A stretch of 64,000 nucleotides of DNA. Source: JACCZX01 sp963801035. Its GTDB lineage: Bacteria > Pseudomonadota > Gammaproteobacteria > Burkholderiales > Burkholderiaceae_F. A model generated the notes under the pieces. That model worked only from the letters and a program-made list of their open reading frames with translations. It did not search any database and was not told the DNA's origin. Location of the stretch: the NCBI GenBank assembly GCA_963801035.1, contig CAWDDF010000003.1, positions 124,001 through 188,000 on the forward strand, in the 5' to 3' direction. Position 1 is the stretch's first letter. Each line of letters begins with the position of its first letter. Below are positions 7,943 through 15,083 of this stretch, one piece after another. A program made the position numbers and the translations under genes.

Positions 7943-8713
7943 GTGGAGTGGCTGCAACGCATTCTTAGCGGCGACCGTCGCACGATTGCACGCGCCATCA
8001 CGACGATTGAAAACGACCCTGAGGGTGCCGCACAGCTGCGCGGCGCGTTGGCGGCCCATCTGGGTCGTGCGCATATTGTCGGCATCACCGGACCCGCGGG
8101 TGCAGGCAAGTCGACGCTCGTTAACGCGCTGGTGGGAGAGTTGCTGAAGCGAGGACAGACGGTTGCGGTGGTTGCGATCGACCCGTCGAGTCCGTTCAGC
8201 GGCGGCGCAGTACTAGGCGATCGGATACGCATGGCCGAGCATCAGGCGAATGCGCGCGTGTTCATACGCTCGCTCGCGTCGCGGGGCCACGCCGGCGGGT
8301 TATCGAACGCGACTGCACAAGTTGTCGACGTGCTCGATGCGGCAGGCTTCGAGGTGGTGCTGGTCGAGACCGTCGGCGCGGGCCAATCGGATGTCGCCAT
8401 TGCGAAGCTAGCGCGAACACGCGTCGTCGTGTACCCGCCCGGCCTTGGCGATGAAGTTCAGGCGTTGAAAGCCGGCGTGCTCGAAATCGCGGACATTCTT
8501 GTGGTGAACAAGGCAGACCTGCCGGGCGCGGACAGCACCGCGCGCGATCTGCTTTCGGTGCCTGCTCGACGCGGTATGGAAACCAAGCGGCCCGTGCTTA
8601 AAACGGTATCGACCACCGGCGATGGCGTAGCGAAGCTCGTCGATGCGATCGCCGAGCGTGCTCCAACGCCACTCGATCGTCGCGAGCAGGCTGTCAACGG
8701 CCGCGCCGCATGA
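7943..8713 (+). CDS. short MeaB/ArgK-like GTPase, mutase chaperone
   Basis: A P-loop G3E GTPase that in characterised systems gates cobalamin loading and protects the mutase. Visible motifs are GPAGAGKST (Walker A), DPSSPFSGGAVLGDR, ETVGAGQSD and the guanine-specifying NKAD. The protein has 256 residues, whereas MeaB and YgfD have about 330. It ends right after the GTPase core and lacks the C-terminal dimerisation arm. I checked the other frames downstream and found no continuation, so the short form looks genuine. It starts at GTG 7943, 12 bases after the mutase, and closes the operon. Confidence 0.87.
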   Translation: MEWLQRILSGDRRTIARAITTIENDPEGAAQLRGALAAHLGRAHIVGITGPAGAGKSTLVNALVGELLKRGQTVAVVAIDPSSPFSGGAVLGDRIRMAEHQANARVFIRSLASRGHAGGLSNATAQVVDVLDAAGFEVVLVETVGAGQSDVAIAKLARTRVVVYPPGLGDEVQALKAGVLEIADILVVNKADLPGADSTARDLLSVPARRGMETKRPVLKTVSTTGDGVAKLVDAIAERAPTPLDRREQAVNGRAA

Positions 8714-8764
8714 ACGCTATAGCTTACGATTCGCACGCCTAACAGAAGGAACAGGAAAAGATCA

Positions 8765-9910
8765 ATGCGTCATGGCTCAATCATTTTGGCGCTGGCTCTT
8801 TGGTCGAGCGGTGTGGCGGCACAGCCGGTCACCGATGGAACTTCTGCCGGCATGCCTGCAGTTGTCGATGCCAAGAATCTTTACAGCGAAACCGCATCGG
8901 ACAAGCTCAGTCCCGCCGTCGCCAACGCGCTGACGCGCGTTTACGTGCCCAACCGGCAATCGAACGATGTCTACGTGATCGATCCGGCAACGATGAAGGT
9001 GGTCGACAAGTTTCCGGTCGGGCGCAATCCGCAGCACGTGGTTCCATCGTGGGATCTGAAGACACTATGGGTCGCCAACAACGCCGAGGGCCGCACCGAC
9101 GGTACGTTGACCCCGATCGATCCGGTCACTGGCAAGCCCGGCAAACCGATCCCCGTCGACGATCCCTACAACATGTATTTCAGTCCCGATGGGCGCTTCG
9201 CGATCATCGTCGCGGAGGCCCGCAAGCGTCTCGACTTCCGCGACGCGCAGACGATGAAGATGCATGGTTCGTTGTCGGTGCCGGAGTGCGGCGGCGTGAA
9301 TCACGCGGACTTTTCGATCGATGGCCGCTACGCAATCTTTACCTGCGAATTCACCGGAAAGCTGGCCAAGGTCGACCTGGTCAATCGCAAGGTCATCGGC
9401 TATCTGAAGCTCTCGAGAGGCGGCATGCCGCAGGACATCCGTATCTCGCCGGACGGGAAGCTTTTTTACGTTGCCGACATGCACGCCGACGGCGTGCACG
9501 TGATCGACGGCGAGAAATTTTCGGAAGCCGAATTCATCAAAACGGGCGTGGGCACGCACGGCGTGTATCCGAGCCGTGACGGAAGCAAGCTGTATGTCGC
9601 GAATCGCGGTTCGCACAAGGTATACGGTCCGCGTGCCGGAAAGGAAGGCAGTGTTTCGGTAATCGACTTCGCCACGCGCAAAGTCGAAAAGACGTGGGCG
9701 ATTCCTGGTGGCGGCAGCCCCGACATGGGCAACGTAAGCGCCGATGGCAAAACACTGTGGTTATCGGGCCGATTCGACGATGTTGTGTACGCAATCGATA
9801 CGGCTACCGGTGACGTCAAAAAAATCCCCGTCGGCAAGGAGCCGCACGGACTGACGGTGTGGCCGCAGCCCGGACGTTATTCGCTGGGACATACCGGCAA
9901 TTTGCGGTAG
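8765..9910 (+). CDS. exported YVTN-type beta-propeller protein
   Basis: A 381-residue protein with a signal peptide (cleavage near VAAQP, residues 17-21) and repeated propeller blades. The blades contain TRVYVPNRQSNDVYVID, VGRNPQHVV, SPDGRFAIIVA, ISPDGKLFYVAD and DGSKLYVANRG. This is the YncE/40-residue YVTN repeat type, usually periplasmic and often found near oxidoreductases. AGGAACAGGA precedes ATG 8765, giving a good ribosome site. It is 51 bases downstream of the MeaB-like gene on the same strand, so read-through from the mutase operon is possible, but a functional link is not evident. Confidence 0.85.
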   Translation: MRHGSIILALALWSSGVAAQPVTDGTSAGMPAVVDAKNLYSETASDKLSPAVANALTRVYVPNRQSNDVYVIDPATMKVVDKFPVGRNPQHVVPSWDLKTLWVANNAEGRTDGTLTPIDPVTGKPGKPIPVDDPYNMYFSPDGRFAIIVAEARKRLDFRDAQTMKMHGSLSVPECGGVNHADFSIDGRYAIFTCEFTGKLAKVDLVNRKVIGYLKLSRGGMPQDIRISPDGKLFYVADMHADGVHVIDGEKFSEAEFIKTGVGTHGVYPSRDGSKLYVANRGSHKVYGPRAGKEGSVSVIDFATRKVEKTWAIPGGGSPDMGNVSADGKTLWLSGRFDDVVYAIDTATGDVKKIPVGKEPHGLTVWPQPGRYSLGHTGNLR

Positions 9911-9915
9911 GTGCG

Positions 9916-10762
9916 TCAGCGCACGGCTTCGTCGAGCGCCTGCACCAGCTTCTCGCGCCAGGATCCTGGCTGCGCAAGCGCCATGATGTGCATCGCATCC
10001 GGCACCGTCCAGTGCTGCGAGCCGGCCGCAGCCGCATGCAGCCGTTCGCTGTTAACGGCGTCGATGATCGAATCTCTCTTGCCGTGCACGAAGATCAACG
10101 GAACGTTGATGGACTTGAGCGCAGTGATCGGATCCTTGTCGGGCCCAGGCAACAAGCCCGTCGTCATCGCCGCGACCGGAGCCAGCGGACCGCCTGCGGT
10201 CGCATCGCGAGCAACGCCTCGATAGCTCGCGAACGCAGAGTCGATGACGGCGAGTCTCACACCATTGGCATCGCGCGCCAATAACCGCAACGCCGTTGCA
10301 CCGCCGATGCTTTGGCCCAGCACGATGAGCCGCGTCTGATCGATATCGGTGCGCATGCGCAGATAGGCGAGCGCTGCGGCTGCGTCCTCGACGATGCCGT
10401 CCAACGACGGCTTACCCTGCGAGCGTCCAAACCCGCGGTAATCGACCATCAGGACGTTGTAACCGCGCGCCGGCAGCCAGGCGACCAGTGGCAGATGGTT
10501 GCTGACGTTGGCCGCGTTGCCGTGCAGATGCAGCACGGTGCCTTTTGCCTTGCCGACAGCGGGTAGAAACCATCCATGCAAACGCGATCCGTCTGCCGTG
10601 ACAATCTGGACATCGTCGGCGCGCACACCCAGTTGTGCCGGTGTCGTGTACGTCACCGAGTCAGGATAAAAGAACATCCGTTCAATGCAGCCGGTAAGCA
10701 TGATGACGATCAGTGCTGAAAACAGCGATTACCAACGTACTGCGCGGAGCGCGCATCAGCAT
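9916..10762 (-). CDS. alpha/beta hydrolase lipoprotein (frameshifted near its start)
   Basis: A serine hydrolase of the BEM46/YfhR type with nucleophile elbow GQSIGG, acid in VHGKRDSII and histidine in DAMHIMAL. The continuous frame begins at 10701 with MLTGC, too short for a lipoprotein signal, and is preceded by an in-frame stop. Reading the other frame from ATG 10762 or 10756 gives MRAPRSTLVIAV; removing one base from the A run at 10719-10722 joins it to SALIVIMLTGC. That restores a classical positively charged, hydrophobic lipobox signal peptide. The likely product is a membrane-anchored hydrolase of unknown substrate. Its stop lies five bases from the convergent beta-propeller gene. Confidence 0.8.
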
Positions 10763-10840
10763 TCGATCGCGTTCGGAGTAAGCCCGCTGTATGCGGCTCC
10801 ATGCAGCAGAAAAAGAACGCAGACCGCCACGGTTCGATTG

Positions 10841-12007
10841 TTATTCGGGCTTGCCCAGCTTTGCGGGAACTTCCGTCGGCCCTCCTCCGCGCCAGAGTCC
10901 GAGCTTCACTACGTCACCAGGCTGGCGCCGTTCGAGCGCTTCGAGCAGGTTGTCGAGGCTTTTCACCTTTTCGCCGTCGACCGCAGTAATCACGTCACCA
11001 ACGACAAGAGCGCCGTCAGGCCCACGCGTGAAGGGGCGGATACCCGCTGCCGCCGCTGGGCTGCCCGGAACGACGCCGACTACGACAACTCCATCGGGCA
11101 AGCCAAGCGGTTTGCCGACGGACGCGGGCGCCACCTCGACGCCGAGCGTTGGACGGACGAAGCGCCCATCGCGAATGAGGCGTGGAACAACGCGATTGAC
11201 TTCGTCAACGGGAATAGCGAAGCCGATGCCGGCATTGGCGCCGCTTGGGCTGAAAATGGCGGTGTTTACGCCAATCAGGCGGCCAGCAGAATCCAGCAAA
11301 GGTCCGCCCGAGTTACCCGGATTGATCGCAGCGTCCGTTTGAATCATTCCGCGTATCGGGCGGCGCGTTAGAGATTCGATTTCGCGCTCGAGCGCACTGA
11401 CGATTCCGGTGGTCAGGCTCTGGTCGAGCCCAAACGGATTGCCGATCGCATACACCTTTTGGCCCACCAGCAGATTCGCGCTTTCGCCGACGATGATCGG
11501 CTGTAGCTTGTCCTTGTCCGCCGGTACGTCGATTTTCAAAACAGCGAGATCTCGATCCGGGAAAACTCCGACCAATTTCGCCGGATAAGTCCGATGGTCG
11601 GATAGCGCCACCTGCGCGCCAGTGGCGCCTTGAATGACGTGAAAGTTCGTGACGACGTGGCCCTGCTGATCCCAGATAAACCCGCTGCCCATGCCGCGCG
11701 GAACCTGCATCACGTCGAGTGCAAATCCGCGCGCAGCCGCCAGCGTTGAGATGTGCACCACCGACGGCGAGACCCGCTTGAACACTTCGATGTTGTTGCG
11801 CTCGTCGTCAGCGAGATCGCCACGCGCAGTGACAGGGACCACAGGCGCGGGAGCAGGCGTGGGAATGGCGACCGCCACCGTCTCGCGACCGCCCACATAA
11901 AAATACCAACCCGCAAACGCAGCGAGTGCCAGTAATACCAAAAGCGCTAAGCCGCGCCCCGCACCCCTTGCACGAGGCAATGGCCGACTTCTGGATAAGG
12001 CTCTCAT
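10841..12007 (-). CDS. HtrA/DegP-like serine protease with one PDZ domain
   Basis: A membrane-anchored periplasmic S1C protease, 388 residues from ATG 12007 (an in-frame GTG at 12046 is possible). One N-terminal transmembrane segment (GLALLVLLALAAFAGWYF) is followed by a Pro/Val linker. The protease domain holds the triad histidine in TNFHVI, aspartate in DRDLAVLKI and serine in GNSGGP. A single PDZ domain follows (PTLGVEV to the C-terminus), as in DegS-like and Burkholderiales DegQ-like proteases. The likely role is envelope protein quality control or stress signalling. It lies 139 bases from the hydrolase start and diverges from the T/G-rich gene. Confidence 0.92.
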   Translation of the reverse strand: MRALSRSRPLPRARGAGRGLALLVLLALAAFAGWYFYVGGRETVAVAIPTPAPAPVVPVTARGDLADDERNNIEVFKRVSPSVVHISTLAAARGFALDVMQVPRGMGSGFIWDQQGHVVTNFHVIQGATGAQVALSDHRTYPAKLVGVFPDRDLAVLKIDVPADKDKLQPIIVGESANLLVGQKVYAIGNPFGLDQSLTTGIVSALEREIESLTRRPIRGMIQTDAAINPGNSGGPLLDSAGRLIGVNTAIFSPSGANAGIGFAIPVDEVNRVVPRLIRDGRFVRPTLGVEVAPASVGKPLGLPDGVVVVGVVPGSPAAAAGIRPFTRGPDGALVVGDVITAVDGEKVKSLDNLLEALERRQPGDVVKLGLWRGGGPTEVPAKLGKPE

Positions 12008-12228
12008 GGGTTCGAACACGGTAGCGGCGCTGGCGCTGACACGCAAGCACCGTGCCTTACAACCGTGCGCTTAAGACGTCATCGATGTTTCAAGGTCTTC
12101 ACACCTCGTCATACACCGGAAAAACCCACGAATGACTCACGCTATCGGCGAGCGGGCACACACATTGCCGCAACTAGCTTGCCGCGTAAGTTGGCGCGCA
12201 ACGTTCTGACTATTCAGAGGAGATCCAA

Positions 12229-12642
12229 ATGAGCAAGAAGACAATTATCGCCACTGCGGTGGGCTTGGCCATGGCAGGCGGCCTGGCCTTGGCGCAGACT
12301 GGCACAACACCGTCGCAGTCTGGCACTACTACATCGCCAGGCACCACAACGCAGGGCACCACAACGCAGTCGAATCAGTCGGGCATGACCGGCACTACGC
12401 CGTCATCCGGGTCCGGTGCAGCAGCAACCGACCGGCCGGCAACGACAGGCACGACAGGAGCCACCGGAACAACGGGCACTGGAACAACCGGAACCGGTAC
12501 AACGGGTTCCGGAACGACCGGTAGTGGTACGACTGGAGCAACTGGAACCGGCGGTACAGGTGCCAGCGGCTCGATGGGCACGACCGACACCACAATGGGT
12601 ACAAGCGGCAGCGCTCGTGCAGCTCGCACCGACCGCGGCTAG
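12229..12642 (+). CDS. T/G-rich low-complexity exported protein
   Basis: A 137-residue protein with a clear signal peptide (KKTIIATAVGLAMAGGLALAQ). The mature part is almost entirely Thr, Gly, Ser, Ala and Gln, with runs such as TGTTGTGTTGSGTTG. It has no recognisable fold and looks disordered. GAGGAG lies at 12218-12223, just before ATG 12229, and a strong terminator follows 14 bases after the stop. That makes it a well-delimited single gene, probably expressed. Such proteins occur in Burkholderiales without assigned function. The repeat-rich DNA could vary in length by slippage. Confidence 0.75.
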   Translation: MSKKTIIATAVGLAMAGGLALAQTGTTPSQSGTTTSPGTTTQGTTTQSNQSGMTGTTPSSGSGAAATDRPATTGTTGATGTTGTGTTGTGTTGSGTTGSGTTGATGTGGTGASGSMGTTDTTMGTSGSARAARTDRG

Positions 12643-12656
12643 ACCGGGCAGCTCCA

Positions 12657-12686
12657 AAAAAAACCGGGCTGCTTGCCCGGTTTTTT
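12657..12686. terminator. bidirectional intrinsic terminator
   Basis: A CCGGGC (12664-12669) / GCCCGG (12675-12680) stem with loop TGCTT is flanked by seven A residues on the left and six T residues on the right. It therefore has a U-tract on either strand. It serves the T/G-rich gene on the plus strand and the convergent L,D-transpeptidase gene on the minus strand. Confidence 0.9.
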
Positions 12687-12701
12687 ATTGTCTTGCGGTC
12701 G

Positions 12702-13361
12702 TCACATTGGACTGGCGAGCTTGTTGAAGACGCTGCGCAAAGGCTGTAATTCGGGCAGCACGTACACCACGCTGTTACCGCCGCGCACGGTCGCGCTCAC
12801 GACGTTTTCGAAAAACGCTTTCGGCACGTTGATGCAACCGTAAGACACGCGGTTGTCGGTCGGCGTCGGGGTTTCAAGGCGCCGTGCACGCTGCTCCTTG
12901 GGGTTCGTCGTCAAAACACGATGCATCGAGACTCCGGCATCGTAGTCGACCCATACGACGTCTTCGCCGCGAGCGTTCATCCCGACCTCGGCGATGAACC
13001 GACCTGCAGGTGTCGTCCGTTCTTCGAACGTGATGTCCGAGAGCTTCTTGTCGCCTACGCCTGGTGCCGTGTGGTCACCGCGCGCCACGCCGAGCAACAC
13101 CGCCGCATTGCCCTGCGGCTTCCCCGAACGGTCGAAAACCCAAAGGTGTGCCTGCCGCTTATCGATGATCATGAACGGCAGACCGCCGTTATCGCGCGAA
13201 CGCACGACCCAATTGAACAATTCGGCAGCATCTACCGTCAGCGGCTTCGTTGGGGTGGCGGCGAACAGCGGTTGCAGCCCCATACACGCAACCGCTGCCA
13301 GCATGCTCAACCCTTTAGCTAACCCGGCACGCACAGGAACACCTCTCTTCGAAGGGAGCAT
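12702..13361 (-). CDS. L,D-transpeptidase family protein (YkuD domain)
   Basis: A secreted cysteine transpeptidase-like protein of 219 residues from ATG 13361 (a TTG at 13376 is an alternative). A signal peptide covers about residues 10-36 (GLSMLAAVACMGLQPLFA). The YkuD catalytic region is complete, with the histidine in SMHRVL and the nucleophile cysteine in SYGCINVP. Known members form 3-3 peptidoglycan cross-links or attach proteins to peptidoglycan. The N-terminal part before the domain is short and has no peptidoglycan-binding repeat. It ends just past the shared terminator at 12657-12686. Confidence 0.85.
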   Translation of the reverse strand: MLPSKRGVPVRAGLAKGLSMLAAVACMGLQPLFAATPTKPLTVDAAELFNWVVRSRDNGGLPFMIIDKRQAHLWVFDRSGKPQGNAAVLLGVARGDHTAPGVGDKKLSDITFEERTTPAGRFIAEVGMNARGEDVVWVDYDAGVSMHRVLTTNPKEQRARRLETPTPTDNRVSYGCINVPKAFFENVVSATVRGGNSVVYVLPELQPLRSVFNKLASPM

Positions 13362-13510
13362 TAAAAGCGCTAGCAAATTAGATTCCCGCTAGAACTTCGC
13401 TCGACTCTGTGGCGCAGCGAAGCAGGCTGTCACCATATCCGCAGACCTGCTGCAGCCGTATTGGTGCAAGCACCAAGCGCTTACAACTTGAGCGCGGAAA
13501 AAAGTCGGGG

Positions 13511-14626
13511 CTAGCGCGCGCCGAAAAGGCCCATGTCAAAAGCAGGCTGCTTGCCTTCGACCATATCGGCGAGCACCTCTCCAATGACCGGCGCAAATTT
13601 GAACCCGTGCCCGGAGCACGCACTGGCAATCAGCACCTGAGAATTGCCCGGATAACGATCAATCCAGAAATGTTCATCCGGAGTGTTGGTGTACATGCAA
13701 ATGGCTGTCGCCCGCAATTTCGCGTCAGTCCCCGAAAGAAAGCGTCGCTTTACGAACAGGATCTCTTGCACTTCACTGTCCGCAACCTCGCGCCGCATCG
13801 CATCGACGGAAGTGATTTCTCCGCCATGATGAAACGCGACTTTTACGCCGTTACCGACGTCCGGAAAACCATAGAAAAAGCGTCGCCCATCGAATTGCCA
13901 CAGGTGAACCGGGCAGCGCTCTGGAGCGAATATCTCTGAGGCACTTGCGTCATCGAACCAGAACAAGACCTGGCGCTCGACCCGAAGCGGAAGATCCGGA
14001 AAGAGATCGCTGATCCAGGCGCCTGCGGTAACGATGAGTTGTCGAGCCCGGTATTCGCCCTGCAATGTATTCACACGAATGTGGCTTCCGTTCGGCTCCC
14101 AGCTCAGCATGGATTCTGCGTATCGCAGCTCGGCACCGTAGTGTCGGGCTTCGGCCAGATGCGCGGTGATGCACGCGTCCGCAAACAACACGCCAGCGCG
14201 CGGTTCCCATACGGCCACCATATCGGGGTCTGGGTGAAGTGCGGGAAATCGCTCGTGCACCTCGCCTGCCATCAGCATTTCGTGTGGCAGTCCGTGCAGC
14301 TCAGCGCTGCGACGCGCGCCTTGCACTAGGTCGCTGTCGGGTCTTCCGACCATCACGCCGCCCGTTTCCAGTAGCAGCGTCGTCCCCGATCTGTTCTCCA
14401 GATCGCGCCAGAGTGAATAGGCATGCTGCACCATCGGCACATACACTGGGTGCTCGAAGTAAGCCTCGCGAATGATTCGCGTTTCACCGTGTGAGGATCC
14501 GAAGGCATGCGGTGGCGTAAACCGATCGAGGCCGAGTACATGTAAGCCGCGTCGCGCGAGCTGGTAGGCCGTCGCGCTCCCCATCGCGCCGAGACCGACA
14601 ACGATGACGTCGTATGGTGCAGGCAC
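13511..14626 (-). CDS. SolA-like FAD oxidase (sarcosine / N-methyltryptophan oxidase family)
   Basis: A flavoprotein amine oxidase of 371 residues. The FAD-binding Rossmann motif is VVGLGAMGSATAYQLARRG (residues 9-27), followed by GSSHGETRIIREAY typical of monomeric sarcosine and N-methyltryptophan oxidases. Cys310 in ICMYTNTPDEHF matches the cysteine that carries covalent 8-alpha-S-cysteinyl FAD. The reaction is oxidative N-demethylation of a small N-methyl amino acid, with hydrogen peroxide as by-product. The exact substrate (sarcosine, N-methyltryptophan or another) cannot be read from sequence. It stands alone. Confidence 0.88.
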   Translation of the reverse strand: MPAPYDVIVVGLGAMGSATAYQLARRGLHVLGLDRFTPPHAFGSSHGETRIIREAYFEHPVYVPMVQHAYSLWRDLENRSGTTLLLETGGVMVGRPDSDLVQGARRSAELHGLPHEMLMAGEVHERFPALHPDPDMVAVWEPRAGVLFADACITAHLAEARHYGAELRYAESMLSWEPNGSHIRVNTLQGEYRARQLIVTAGAWISDLFPDLPLRVERQVLFWFDDASASEIFAPERCPVHLWQFDGRRFFYGFPDVGNGVKVAFHHGGEITSVDAMRREVADSEVQEILFVKRRFLSGTDAKLRATAICMYTNTPDEHFWIDRYPGNSQVLIASACSGHGFKFAPVIGEVLADMVEGKQPAFDMGLFGAR

Positions 14627-14712
14627 GGCTTTGTGCTACGCGCTCACATCGAAAATGTCGTGCATTTGTCCGTATCTTACGGAGACGGTAGCGCATGTTT
14701 GCAGGATCCGTC

Positions 14713-14880
14713 TTAGCGCTGAGCAACCGCCATCGGTTGGCCAGTCGCCAGCTGCGACTCGGCATAGTAATGGTCTGCAAGACTCACCATCGAGCTGACT
14801 ACCAGGATGCTGGCCAGCAGTGCTGCGGTGGCAAAGATGGCGCGGATCATTGTGGAGGTGGGCTTGAATTCGCGGTTCAT
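14713..14880 (-). CDS. small membrane protein, 55 residues
   Basis: A short gene on the minus strand. ATG at 14880 is preceded by GGGAGA six bases upstream, a good ribosome site. The product begins MNREFKPTSTMIRAIF, has one hydrophobic segment (about residues 14-34: IFATAALLASILVVSSMVSL) and a polar tail ending QPMAVAQR. It could be a single-pass membrane protein or have a signal peptide. Small proteins of this style are frequent in Burkholderiales and I know no function. It diverges from the regulator at 15084 across about 200 bases in which I identify no promoter with confidence. Confidence 0.7.
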   Translation of the reverse strand: MNREFKPTSTMIRAIFATAALLASILVVSSMVSLADHYYAESQLATGQPMAVAQR

Positions 14881-15083
14881 CTGAATCTCCCAAAAGTAGT
14901 CAACGTAGGTGCTGCCGTGTTGATCGAACTGTGCGCGTCGACCGCTGCTTCAGTCCTTTAGCCGCGTGAAGCCGTCCTTAAACGTTCTGAATCTGCGGCC
15001 GCAACCCTGACCAGCGGCCCGCTTGCCTCTGCGCACCGGTTTGTCCAGACTGCGTTGGTTGTAAACCTGCACTAGGACTTTGC

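Noticed and set aside
12375..12657. Minus-strand frames rich in Pro/Val or Cys/Ser opposite the T/G-rich gene
   Set aside because: They mirror the low-complexity coding repeat and lack start signals.
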